Source: Pseudoflavitalea sp. G-6-1-2 (GTDB lineage: Bacteria; Bacteroidota; Bacteroidia; Chitinophagales; Chitinophagaceae). From it: a stretch of 64,000 bases of DNA. The notes beneath the pieces were generated by a model that saw only the letters and a program-made list of their open reading frames with translations, was not told the origin of the DNA and searched no databases. Positions 35,371-44,090 of this stretch are shown here, one piece after another (position 1 is the first letter of the stretch; every line of letters begins with the position of its first letter). The translations under genes were made by a program, and so were the position numbers. The stretch covers positions 62,001 through 126,000 of the forward strand of contig NZ_JABBGB010000003.1 in NCBI RefSeq assembly GCF_012927185.1. Reading direction: 5' to 3'.

Positions 35371-37950
35371 TTATGCCGAGTTTCTTCCGGCGTTGATGAT
35401 GCCGAATGCGCTGCGGATCACTAATTTCTCCAATATTTCCCGATGTTGTGCCGGTGCGCCTTCTTCTTCCATCTGTCTCATTCTGCAAAGCGCATATTGC
35501 TGTATGGTAGTGAGTGGCAATACGATCCGCTCGCGGGTGGAGATCGAAAGCTGCTCTACCGGATAATCTGCCATCAGCTCTTTCTTTCCTGTGATGAGGA
35601 AGATGTATCGCTGCGTAAGCTCGTACTCATTGTAGATCATGTTCCAGATCTCTCCGTAACGGGCATCCTGTGATAAGAATTCTGTTAACGGGAAGAAACA
35701 TTTCTTCATCGCCATCTCGCAGTTGTCGATCAGCGTTTTGAAGAAAAGCGATTGCTGATAGAGTTTTTTCAGCTCAGGTGTTTTGCCTTTTTTGTCGAGT
35801 GTCTGCAAAGCCATGCCTACACCGTAATAGCCGGTAACGTTTTGTTTCAACTGACTCCATGCGCCTACAAATGGAATGGCTCTGAGATCTTTCAGCGACA
35901 GCTTGCCACCGCTTCCGCGTTTGGCCGGACGGCTGCCGATATTGGTTTCGCTGTAGAATTTCAGCGGACTCACATTGCTGAGGTATTCCAGAAAATCAGG
36001 ATGATTCTTCAATGCAGAATATGCAACCAGACTTTCGTTGGCCAGTTCGCGCAGCAGCTCTTCTTCCTGCTGATCCAGTGTTGTTTCTTTGGTAGAGAAA
36101 AGGTCGTTGGAAATACCTGCATTGAGCAACTGCTCTATGTTGAACTGCGCCGAATCGACGGTTCCGAAATTGGAGCTGACCGTTTGTCCCTGTATAGTCA
36201 GTTGAATTTCTTCGTTCGAGATATTGCGTCCCATGCTCGCATAGAACTTATGTGTTTTACCGCCTCCGCGTGCGGGAGGACCGCCACGGCCGTCGAAGAA
36301 GAGTACATCGATCTCATATTCTTTGGAGAGGCGTGTGAGCTCTTCTTTGGCTTTGAAGATGCTCCAGTTGGCCATCAGATAACCACCGTCTTTGGTACCG
36401 TCGGAGAAACCGAGCATGATGGTTTGTCTGTTGCCGCTATTTGCAAGATGTTGCCTGTAAACCGGATGGCTGTACAGCGCTGCCATGATCTCGCCCGCCT
36501 GCTGCAGATCGTCGATGGTTTCGAAGAGTGGTACAATGTCGATAGTGAGCTCATCTTTCTTCCATCCGCAGAGTGTGAAGAGGGCAAACACTTCCAGCAC
36601 ATTCAGCACGCTGTTGCACTGGCTGATGATGTACCGGTTGCATCCTGCCTGTCCGTTGTATTCCTGAATGGTTCGGATGGCGTTGATAGTTTCGAGTGTG
36701 TCGCGCACCACACCGTCTTCGTACAGATCTGCATTGGATCGGCTGTTCAGCGACGTTAGTGTGTTTATTTTTTCAGCTGTGCTGAGCGATGCGTAATTGG
36801 CGGGAAGTCCATCTCCTTTGGCAGCGATGGCTTCGAGTACGGTGTTGTGCACTGAGCTGTCCTGGCGGATGTCGAGCGAAGCGAAGTGCAGTCCGAATAC
36901 CTGGATCTTATTGATGAGACTGTCTACCAGATGCTGGAACAATCCGTTGTGCTGATACACCAGTATGTCGCGGATCTTGAAGAGCTCATCGAGCAGCGCC
37001 TGTTTACTGAGTGCGGTTCGCTGTCCGGGTATAAAGATATTGTTGTAGAGTTGTTTTTCGAGGTCGTTCAGAATAGTGTCTACGCCTTTGAAAGTGAGCC
37101 TGCGTTTGAGACGGCGTACATCGAGGTAATAACATTTGATGATGCTGCCGCGAAGTGTATCCGCTACTTTCAGAGTGGTGTCTACTCTCACGTTGGGATT
37201 GCCATCACGGTCGCCACCAGGCCAGAAACCCATGGTGATCACAGGATTATTGGCAGGCAGTGCATCGGGAAACTGCTGCTTCATGAAGTTGATGATGCGG
37301 CCAGCCGCCTGATAGAATACATTTTCGAGATACCATACGAGGCTGATCGCTTCATCATATGGAGTTGGCTTCTGCTTTTTGAAGAAAGGCGTTTTGCCTA
37401 ACTGTTGCAGATAGGTGTTTATCTGTGCGGCATTGTTCTCCTGCAATGCGCGGGAGAGATCGTTGATGATGCCGAGTACGGTACCGGGATAGAATTGTGT
37501 TGGGTGTGCAGTGAGTACCAGTCTGATAGAAAAGTCTTTCAGCTTTTCAGCCAGCTGCTCCTGTGCATTCTCCTGAATTATTTCAGATTCGAGATGTTTG
37601 AGTGTACCGATGCCGCTGGTATCGTTCACTTCGCGGAAAGCCGCATCTTCCAATGCATCGAACAACACTACCTGGCGTTCAACATATTGAATGAAACGGA
37701 AGAGCAGATCGATCTTCTCCTGCTCCTTATTGTATGATGTATGTTTTTCGAAGAACTCTTCAATGATCTGAACAGGGCTTAACTTTCGCTTAAAACCTTC
37801 TTCACAATTATTCAGTAACAGCGATAAAAGAATGCCGGTTTTTTCGATGCGGTGAAAGGGCAGTGAAGTGAATAAACTGTTGTACAACTGAAACTTAATA
37901 CCTACGTAGTTCTTGAACTGCTGCAATCCTCTCGACGACTGATGATCCAT
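35371..37950 (-). CDS. ppc: Phosphoenolpyruvate carboxylase
   Basis: An 859-residue PEP carboxylase, which adds bicarbonate to PEP to give oxaloacetate. Catalytic elements are LVLTAHPTQ with the essential His (about residue 154), GFWPGGDRDGNP, GFSDGTKDGGYL and the phosphate-binding FFDGRGGPPARGGG. The C-terminus ends with a truncated, non-canonical tail (FGIINAGRNSA) instead of the QNTG ending of most family members; the latter interacts with the active site, so the variation is notable though also seen in Bacteroidota-type enzymes. It lies between nitrogen assimilation genes and the divergent thr operon, supplying oxaloacetate for aspartate. Confidence 0.95.
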   Translation of the reverse strand: MDHQSSRGLQQFKNYVGIKFQLYNSLFTSLPFHRIEKTGILLSLLLNNCEEGFKRKLSPVQIIEEFFEKHTSYNKEQEKIDLLFRFIQYVERQVVLFDALEDAAFREVNDTSGIGTLKHLESEIIQENAQEQLAEKLKDFSIRLVLTAHPTQFYPGTVLGIINDLSRALQENNAAQINTYLQQLGKTPFFKKQKPTPYDEAISLVWYLENVFYQAAGRIINFMKQQFPDALPANNPVITMGFWPGGDRDGNPNVRVDTTLKVADTLRGSIIKCYYLDVRRLKRRLTFKGVDTILNDLEKQLYNNIFIPGQRTALSKQALLDELFKIRDILVYQHNGLFQHLVDSLINKIQVFGLHFASLDIRQDSSVHNTVLEAIAAKGDGLPANYASLSTAEKINTLTSLNSRSNADLYEDGVVRDTLETINAIRTIQEYNGQAGCNRYIISQCNSVLNVLEVFALFTLCGWKKDELTIDIVPLFETIDDLQQAGEIMAALYSHPVYRQHLANSGNRQTIMLGFSDGTKDGGYLMANWSIFKAKEELTRLSKEYEIDVLFFDGRGGPPARGGGKTHKFYASMGRNISNEEIQLTIQGQTVSSNFGTVDSAQFNIEQLLNAGISNDLFSTKETTLDQQEEELLRELANESLVAYSALKNHPDFLEYLSNVSPLKFYSETNIGSRPAKRGSGGKLSLKDLRAIPFVGAWSQLKQNVTGYYGVGMALQTLDKKGKTPELKKLYQQSLFFKTLIDNCEMAMKKCFFPLTEFLSQDARYGEIWNMIYNEYELTQRYIFLITGKKELMADYPVEQLSISTRERIVLPLTTIQQYALCRMRQMEEEGAPAQHREILEKLVIRSAFGIINAGRNSA

Positions 37951-38057
37951 GTTTATAAGCGTTTAGAATGGGTGCTGAAATTACACCATAAAAACGGATG
38001 ATGTGATGAACGAAAATTATTTTTTTGAAACTAACGGGTGTTATAGAATAGCCTTTG

Positions 38058-38065
38058 TATATTTG
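38058..38065 (+). promoter_or_regulatory. -7 promoter box of the thr operon
   Basis: TATATTTG, a perfect TAnnTTTG match, 21 bp upstream of the GTG start of the predicted leader peptide. Transcription would start near 38072, so the whole leader peptide frame is within the mRNA. No convincing -33 element was found. Confidence 0.55.
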
Positions 38066-38085
38066 ACTTAATTAGTAGAATAATA

Positions 38086-38172
38086 GTGGCAGTTAATCAA
38101 CATATCATCTCCTCTGCGATCGTAGCATCCACGGCTACGACTACTACTATTACGATTACGACAACCCGCTAA
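38086..38172 (+). CDS. thrL: thr operon leader peptide (Thr/Ile-rich attenuator peptide)
   Basis: A 28-codon frame from a GTG (38086) to TAA (38170-38172). Codons 16-27 contain nine Thr and two Ile, in a run like that of enterobacterial ThrL, and use four different Thr codons, which argues against a simple DNA repeat. Threonine and isoleucine are the end products of the pathway encoded 95 bp downstream, so ribosome stalling on these codons would report their charged tRNA levels. The start codon is inferred; no ATG is in frame downstream of the promoter. Hairpins overlapping codons 12-18 and the stop codon are annotated separately. Confidence 0.8.
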   Translation: MAVNQHIISSAIVASTATTTTITITTTR

Positions 38173-38210
38173 GGGTTGTATATTTCCATATTACCATCTG
38201 GGCTTTTTTC
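38120..38210 (+). promoter_or_regulatory. Candidate attenuator structures of the thr operon
   Basis: TCGTAGC (38120-38126) and GCTACGA (38134-38140) form a stem inside the leader peptide. ACAACCC (38161-38167) and GGGTTGT (38173-38179) form a second stem with the stop codon in its loop. A run of six T follows at 38204-38209 after CTGGGC, but I do not find a good partner arm for it, so the exact terminator/antiterminator pairing remains unresolved. The layout still fits transcription attenuation. Confidence 0.55.
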
Positions 38211-38266
38211 TAGCTACCAACAAAGAAGGATCACTGTATCATCATTCATCAATCAACATTCATTTT

Positions 38267-40702
38267 ATGCAGGTTATGAAATTTGGCGGCACTTCCGTTG
38301 CTAATGCCGTCAATATTAATAAAGTAGTGGCTATAGTGCAGCAGGCACAGAAGAAGGGACGCACTGTGGTGGTGGCATCAGCGCTCGGAGGTGTTACAGA
38401 TTTATTGCTGCAGAGCGGTGCGCTCGCAGCAGCAGGGGACGAACAATTCAGATCGGTTTTACTCACCATAGAACAACGGCATCTCGAAGCCGTGAAAGCA
38501 TTGATCCCTGTTGCAAAACAGAGCAGTGTACTGAGTTGGGTTAAACAGCGTTGCAATGAAATTGAAGATGTATGCAATGGCGTTTTTCTGCTCGGAGAAT
38601 TATCAGCACGCACACGCGATCGTATTGCAGGTTTCGGAGAAATCATTTCTTCCTATATCATTTCGGTTCGCATGGCAGCAGATGGAGCTGTATGGAAAGA
38701 CTCGCGCGAACTTATTCTCACTGATTCAAATTTTGGTCATGCTGCAGTGGTGCGCGATGTAACTGATCACGCCATTCAGCAATATTTTTCAGCAGTAGAA
38801 AATCAGCTGGTGATTGTTCCAGGTTTTGTTGCATCCGATGCAAGCCGCAACACCACAACGTTAGGGCGTGGCGGATCTGATTACACTGCAGCCATTTTCG
38901 CTGCTGCACTCGATGCAGACGTGCTCGAAATCTGGACCGATGTAAGTGGTATGATGACTGCCGATCCGCGCCTGGTGCCACATGCAAAAGCATTGCCGAA
39001 TATCTCATATCAGGAAGCGATGGAGCTTTCACACTTCGGCGCAAAAGTGATCTATCCTCCCACCATTCAGCCGGTGATGAAAAAGAATATTCCGGTTTGG
39101 GTGAAAAATACTTTCGAACCCGAAGCATACGGCACACTCATCGAAAAAGATGTGAAGCTCAACGGCAATCATATCCGCGGCATCGCCAGCATCAATAAAA
39201 TTACTTTGCTGAGCCTCGAAGGCGGCGGCATGGTGGGCATTCCGGGTTTCTCCAAAAGATTGTTCGAAGCATTGGCCAATGAGCAGATCAATGTGATACT
39301 CATTACTCAGGGATCTTCTGAACACAGCATCTGCGTTGGTGTTGAAGATGCCAATGCCGAAAAAGCAAAGCAGGTGATAGACGATGCATTCCGATTCGAA
39401 ATTCAGTCGGGAAAAGTAGATCCGCTGGTAATCGAAAAAGAACTCGCGGTGGTTGCCCTGGTAGGAGATAACATGAAGAGCCATCCCGGCGTGAGCGGAA
39501 AGATGTTCGGAGCGATGGGCCGAAACGGCGTGAATGTCCGTGCTATCGCGCAGGGATCTTCTGAGCGCAACATCACTTCGGTGATCGCTGCTGCAGATGT
39601 TCGCAAAGCCATCAATATTCTGCACGAAGAATTCTTTGAAACCTCTTACAAACAAGTGAACCTCTTTCTCGCCGGAACCGGCAATGTAGGAGGGAAGCTG
39701 ATAGCGCAGCTGCAACAGCAACAACAGTATCTGCTGGATAATCTTCGCCTGCAACTTCGTGTGATCAGTATTGCCAATAGCCGCAAGATGGTTTTCAAAG
39801 AAGATGGACTCGATCTGCAAAACTGGAAAGCAGCCCTCGATGGTGGTGAAGAAATGGAACTGCAGCAATTTGTGGAACTCGTTCGCAACAAGAACCTCCG
39901 CAACGCTGTATTCGTTGATGTTACAGCCAACAACGAAGTAGCGAAAGTGTATGATCAACTGCTCAGCAAAAGCATTTCCGTAGTTGCCTGCAATAAAGTG
40001 GCATGCTCATCTTCTTACTCCTATTACCGTAAACTGAAAGATCTTGCCCGCGAGTACAATGCGAGCTTTCTCTTCGAAACCAATGTGGGAGCAGGGTTGC
40101 CAGTGATAGGTACGCTCAGCGACCTCATGCGCAGCGGCGATGTGGTGAACAGAATTGAAGCGGTACTCAGCGGCACGCTCAACTTCGTTTTCAATCATTA
40201 CAACGGTGAGCGTCCATTTGCAGAAGTGGTTAAGCAGGCGCAGGATGAAGGATACACCGAACCAGATCCACGCCTCGATCTCAGTGGCACCGATGTAATG
40301 CGAAAGATCATGATCCTCGCGCGCGAATCGGGAGAGCAACTCGAAATGGAAGACATCTCCAACAATACTTTCATGCCCGCCAGCTGCATGCAGGGCAGCG
40401 TTGAAGATTTCTACAAAGAGATGGCCAGTCAGGAAGCACATTTCAAAGCGCTCTATCAGCAGGCTGCGAATGATGGAAAGAAACTGAAGTTCGTTGCCAG
40501 TTTCGAGAACGGAAAAGCATCAGTAGGATTGCAGCATATCGATCCTGCACATAACCTGTATCATCTCTACGGAAAAGACAATGTAGTGTTGTTCTATACC
40601 AATCGTTATCCCGATCAGCCCATGGTGATCAAGGGAGCAGGAGCAGGCGCAGAAGTAACAGCATCTGGTGTATTTGCAGATATACTTCGCGCAGCACATT
40701 AA
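38267..40702 (+). CDS. thrA: Bifunctional aspartate kinase/homoserine dehydrogenase
   Basis: An 811-residue fusion. The kinase domain (about 1-290) begins KFGGTSVANAVNINKV and contains TLGRGGSDYTAAI; two ACT domains (about 310-455, with ITQGSSEHSICV and GVNVRAIAQGSSERNITSVI) provide allosteric control; homoserine dehydrogenase (about 465-811) has the Rossmann motif LFLAGTGNVGGKLI and the catalytic region VLSGTLNFVFN and DPRLDLSGTDVMRK. It makes aspartyl phosphate and, later, homoserine. The start is 38267, with ATG 38276 as an alternative. It is the first gene of thrABC, downstream of the leader peptide. A second, monofunctional homoserine dehydrogenase lies at 53599-54855. Confidence 0.97.
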   Translation: MQVMKFGGTSVANAVNINKVVAIVQQAQKKGRTVVVASALGGVTDLLLQSGALAAAGDEQFRSVLLTIEQRHLEAVKALIPVAKQSSVLSWVKQRCNEIEDVCNGVFLLGELSARTRDRIAGFGEIISSYIISVRMAADGAVWKDSRELILTDSNFGHAAVVRDVTDHAIQQYFSAVENQLVIVPGFVASDASRNTTTLGRGGSDYTAAIFAAALDADVLEIWTDVSGMMTADPRLVPHAKALPNISYQEAMELSHFGAKVIYPPTIQPVMKKNIPVWVKNTFEPEAYGTLIEKDVKLNGNHIRGIASINKITLLSLEGGGMVGIPGFSKRLFEALANEQINVILITQGSSEHSICVGVEDANAEKAKQVIDDAFRFEIQSGKVDPLVIEKELAVVALVGDNMKSHPGVSGKMFGAMGRNGVNVRAIAQGSSERNITSVIAAADVRKAINILHEEFFETSYKQVNLFLAGTGNVGGKLIAQLQQQQQYLLDNLRLQLRVISIANSRKMVFKEDGLDLQNWKAALDGGEEMELQQFVELVRNKNLRNAVFVDVTANNEVAKVYDQLLSKSISVVACNKVACSSSYSYYRKLKDLAREYNASFLFETNVGAGLPVIGTLSDLMRSGDVVNRIEAVLSGTLNFVFNHYNGERPFAEVVKQAQDEGYTEPDPRLDLSGTDVMRKIMILARESGEQLEMEDISNNTFMPASCMQGSVEDFYKEMASQEAHFKALYQQAANDGKKLKFVASFENGKASVGLQHIDPAHNLYHLYGKDNVVLFYTNRYPDQPMVIKGAGAGAEVTASGVFADILRAAH

Positions 40703-40720
40703 CCATTAAACACAAAACTC

Positions 40721-41662
40721 ATGGACAAATCTGTTCAGGTACATGCTCCGGCCACCGTGGCCAATCTTGTTTGCGGATTCGACGTGCTGGGAATGGCATT
40801 GCATCGTCCGGATGATGTGATGACGCTTTCTCTCAAAGATGAACCCGGTCTCACCATCGAGCATACCGATATTTACCAGCTGCCCACCGAACCGGAAAAG
40901 AATGTGGCAGGAGCCGCATTGCTGGCCATGCTCGAAGAGCTTCCCAACCCTCCGGGCTTTCACCTGGTAACCGAAAAGCGAATCAAACCAGGCAGTGGAC
41001 TGGGTTCCAGTGCTGCAAGTTCCGCAGGCGCAGTAGTAGCTGCCAATCATCTGCTCGGCAATCCATTCTCTAAAGAAGACCTCGTTCGCTTTGCGATGAA
41101 TGGAGAGAAAGTTGCGAGTGGTGTAAAACATGCCGACAATATCGCACCGGCGATCTATGGAGGCATTACGCTGATCCGCTCCATTTTTCCGCTCGATATT
41201 GTGCAGCTGTCTGGTCCACCTTTGTTTGTGACGGTAGTGCATCCTCAGATAGAAGTACGCACGGCAGATGCAAGACAGATCCTTCGCAAAGAAGTGCAGC
41301 TGAAAAGCGCCATCAAACAATGGGGCAATATTGCAGGATTGGTGGCAGGATTGCTGAAGCAGGATTATGCACTCATCGGTCGTTCTCTCGAAGATGTGAT
41401 CATCGAGCCTGTGCGCAGCATCCTCATTCCCGGTTTCGACGAAGTGAAAGCGCTGAGCCGCGATGCAGGCGCACTTGGTGGCGGTATCTCCGGATCTGGT
41501 CCTTCCATTTTTATGCTGAGCGAAAAAGAGAACACGGCCAATGATGTGGAGCAACTGATGCAGCAGGTGTATACCAAACTGGGCATCGAATTCAAAACCT
41601 ATGTAACCAGTATCAGTTATGAAGGTGTACGCATTTCGCAGGTGCCTTCTCATTCATCTTAA
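40721..41662 (+). CDS. thrB: Homoserine kinase
   Basis: A 313-residue GHMP kinase that phosphorylates homoserine in threonine synthesis. The N-terminal VHAPATVANLVCGFDVLGMA and the ATP-binding loop PGSGLGSSAASSAGAVVAAN are the family signatures, and GGGISGSGPSIFML is the C-terminal GHMP motif. Length is normal. It is 18 bp from thrA and 9 bp from thrC in the same operon. Confidence 0.97.
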   Translation: MDKSVQVHAPATVANLVCGFDVLGMALHRPDDVMTLSLKDEPGLTIEHTDIYQLPTEPEKNVAGAALLAMLEELPNPPGFHLVTEKRIKPGSGLGSSAASSAGAVVAANHLLGNPFSKEDLVRFAMNGEKVASGVKHADNIAPAIYGGITLIRSIFPLDIVQLSGPPLFVTVVHPQIEVRTADARQILRKEVQLKSAIKQWGNIAGLVAGLLKQDYALIGRSLEDVIIEPVRSILIPGFDEVKALSRDAGALGGGISGSGPSIFMLSEKENTANDVEQLMQQVYTKLGIEFKTYVTSISYEGVRISQVPSHSS

Positions 41663-41671
41663 ACAATCATC

Positions 41672-42973
41672 ATGTTATACTATAGTCTGAACAGACAATC
41701 GCCGGTTGTGAGTTTCAAAGAGGCTGCCATCAGAGGGCAGGCTCCCGACAAGGGATTGTATTTTCCCAAACGCATACCGGAGTTCGATCCTTTGTTCATC
41801 AATCATATCGAACAGTACGGAAAAGAAGATATTGCTTATCGCGTGATCAGTCCGTATGTAGGCGACGATATTCCCGAAGATGTGCTGCGCAAAATAGTTG
41901 CGGAGACCGTCAACTTCGAAATACCACTGGTTAAATTGAACGATAAGGTCAGCACACTTGAATTATTCCATGGCCCTACGCTTGCTTTCAAAGATGTGGG
42001 TGCGAGATTCATGAGTCGCTGTCTGGGGTATTTTTCAAAATCAATTACAGAGAAGGTTGTAGTGCTGGTGGCCACTTCCGGAGATACCGGCGGCGCTGTG
42101 GCACATGGCTTTTACGATGTACCGGGAGTGGAAGTGGTGATACTCTATCCCTCCGGAAAAGTAAGCTCCGTGCAGGAAAAACAACTCACCACACTCGGAA
42201 AAAATATCAGAGCGCTGGAAGTGGAAGGAAGTTTCGATGATTGCCAACGATTGGTGAAACAGGCATTTGCAGATCAGTCGCTCATAGAACAACTCTTTCT
42301 CACTTCAGCCAATTCCATCAATGTAGCTAGATGGCTGCCGCAGCAGTTTTACTACCTGTTTGCCTGGCAGCAATGGAAAGATAAAACTGCGCCACCAGTA
42401 ATTTCCGTGCCCAGCGGCAACTTCGGAAATATCTGTGCCGGATTGCTGGCGCATGTATCGGGCATGCCTGTTAAACATTTCGTAGCAGCCTGCAACGCAA
42501 ATACCGTAGTGCCCGATTTTCTTGAATCAGGAAATTATGTGCCGAAGCCGGCTGTGCCCACCATATCCAATGCAATGGATGTAGGTGATCCCAGCAACTT
42601 TGTACGCATACTCGAAATATTCAATCAGCAGTTAGGCTCTTTGAAAAAAGTATTGAGCAGTTACAGTGTGAGTGACGTTGAAACAAAAAGAACCATTCGC
42701 GAAGTGTACTCTGCATATGGCTATCTGCCCGATCCGCATGGCGCAGTAGGGTACAGGGCATTGCAGCAATACCTGCAAACAGATTCGGAAGCAAAAGGAA
42801 TATTTCTCGAAACAGCGCATCCTGTAAAGTTCTACGATGTGGTGGAGCCGGTGATCCATTCCAATATTCCGGTGCCCGATTCAGTGCGTGGTGTAATCAA
42901 TCAAACAAAACAGGCGGTGTTGATGCCGGCAGAATACGAGGCATTGAAAGAACAGCTGCTGAAGCTGCGATGA
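41672..42973 (+). CDS. thrC: Threonine synthase
   Basis: A 433-residue PLP enzyme converting O-phosphohomoserine to threonine. The PLP lysine is Lys107 in HGPTLAFKDVGARF. VLVATSGDTGGAVAHGF and the phosphate-loop SVPSGNFGNICAG are conserved. The length fits the bacterial class with an extended N-terminus (YYSLNRQSPVVSFKEA). It is the last gene of thrABC, followed by a terminator. Confidence 0.97.
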   Translation: MLYYSLNRQSPVVSFKEAAIRGQAPDKGLYFPKRIPEFDPLFINHIEQYGKEDIAYRVISPYVGDDIPEDVLRKIVAETVNFEIPLVKLNDKVSTLELFHGPTLAFKDVGARFMSRCLGYFSKSITEKVVVLVATSGDTGGAVAHGFYDVPGVEVVILYPSGKVSSVQEKQLTTLGKNIRALEVEGSFDDCQRLVKQAFADQSLIEQLFLTSANSINVARWLPQQFYYLFAWQQWKDKTAPPVISVPSGNFGNICAGLLAHVSGMPVKHFVAACNANTVVPDFLESGNYVPKPAVPTISNAMDVGDPSNFVRILEIFNQQLGSLKKVLSSYSVSDVETKRTIREVYSAYGYLPDPHGAVGYRALQQYLQTDSEAKGIFLETAHPVKFYDVVEPVIHSNIPVPDSVRGVINQTKQAVLMPAEYEALKEQLLKLR

Positions 42974-43004
42974 TATTGTTTTTATTAAGACGGTGAAATA
43001 AAGG

Positions 43005-43028
43005 ACAGCCTGCAGAGGCTGTTTTTTA
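43005..43028 (+). terminator. Rho-independent terminator of the thr operon
   Basis: ACAGCC (43005-43010) and GGCTGT (43017-43022) form a 6-bp stem around TGCAGA, followed by six T. Confidence 0.8.
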
Positions 43029-43050
43029 TTGCCTGTACACGAATTCATAA

Positions 43051-43066
43051 AGTGATAATTATCACT
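43051..43066. promoter_or_regulatory. Perfect 16-bp palindrome upstream of the first YD-like lipoprotein gene
   Basis: AGTGATAATTATCACT is self-complementary and lies 64 bp upstream of the ATG at 43131, a typical operator position. The TGATAA half-sites recall, but do not equal, Fur-family boxes. No other copy was noticed in the window. Confidence 0.5.
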
Positions 43067-43130
43067 AAATGTCTTCTTCGCTATGGTGTTTCAATCCATT
43101 TGGCTTCTTTTGCTGCAAATTTAACCCCCG

Positions 43131-44027
43131 ATGAAAAATACCCTTTTCTCACTCTTAACACTTGCCCTGCTGTTTACAAGTTGCACAAAAGACAAAGAAA
43201 AAGACAAAGAGGACAACAAAGATTATATCCTGTTGCAGAAATGGACTGGCAAACATGACTCCAAAAATTTTCAGTACAATAGTGAGGACCAACTCATCCG
43301 CTTCGGTTACACTAACGTCGAATCGGGAGATAAAGAATATAGCTATACCACTATAACGTACAATAACGGACTTCCGGTAAAGGCAGAAACATATTTGAGA
43401 ACAGGGGACAATACTTTCTTTCGCGATCAGGAGGTAACTTTTAAGATGGATGGACAAAAAAGAATTGTTCAGACCGAGGTGAAAATTTTTACTGTTGATG
43501 GGCAGCTTGCCAGAACAAACAAAATCAACTTTGGATTTTCCGGTAACCGTCTTGAAACGATAACGGATGAAAGTGATGCTGAAAGTGCTTACAAGTTCAA
43601 ATATGATGTAAATGGAAATATTGTAAGTCAATCGTATAGCAGTGTGAGCGGCGGTGTTTCTCTGACAGAAAAGTTTGATGCCACTTATGACAATAACATG
43701 AGTCCTTTTGCCGGAAACGGTCTGGGAATGTTGATTTTCGCTGCTGTTCCCAATGCTCCTTTCGAGACAGAGCATCTGCTTTCTGCAAATAATCCTTTAC
43801 AAATAAAATGGGTTTCTACCAGAACTCAGAAAAAAGAGGCTGGTCCTGATGCTGTAAATATTTATACCGATCTGTATGAATACACGAATACAATAGATGC
43901 TGCAGGTGTGATCTCAGGATTCGACTATAAATATTCGTATGAGAATAAGTTTAATGGAGAAGTTGTAAATACCCAGACTAATACAGACAAGGTTGCTATC
44001 ACAGCTGTGAAAAAACAGTACAAATAG
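43131..44027 (+). CDS. Lipoprotein with YD-repeat-like beta strands, paralogue 1
   Basis: A 298-residue lipoprotein with lipobox LFTSC (Cys18) and a Lys/Asp/Glu-rich linker. The body has repeated strand-turn segments (FQYNSEDQLIRFGY, FKYDVNGNIVSQSY) like RHS/YD-type beta-sheet proteins. It is homologous to the protein at 52567-53511: both have a diagnostic block (DNNMSPFAGNGLGMLIFA here, DDGANPFAVRRLGWLLYG there). The two flank the sigma-FecR-SusCD-TlpA cassette. Function is unknown; a surface or periplasmic role is expected. Confidence 0.75.
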   Translation: MKNTLFSLLTLALLFTSCTKDKEKDKEDNKDYILLQKWTGKHDSKNFQYNSEDQLIRFGYTNVESGDKEYSYTTITYNNGLPVKAETYLRTGDNTFFRDQEVTFKMDGQKRIVQTEVKIFTVDGQLARTNKINFGFSGNRLETITDESDAESAYKFKYDVNGNIVSQSYSSVSGGVSLTEKFDATYDNNMSPFAGNGLGMLIFAAVPNAPFETEHLLSANNPLQIKWVSTRTQKKEAGPDAVNIYTDLYEYTNTIDAAGVISGFDYKYSYENKFNGEVVNTQTNTDKVAITAVKKQYK

Positions 44028-44090
44028 GTGTTTACTACCCAATTACCCCTGCGCCACTCCTGCAAAAGAGATTTTTAGTAGTTTGCAGCA

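Noticed and set aside
35752-36759. Long plus-strand frame (335 codons) antisense to ppc
   Set aside because: It mirrors the codon structure of ppc, has an atypical composition and no domain. Similar mirror frames opposite thrB (40706-41653), thrA (39029-39958) and the TlpA gene (51313-52446) were rejected for the same reason.
38161-38210. A confident rho-independent terminator in the thr leader
   Set aside because: The six-T run at 38204 has no good complementary arm directly upstream; only the 7-bp stem around the stop codon is clear, so the pairing was left unresolved.
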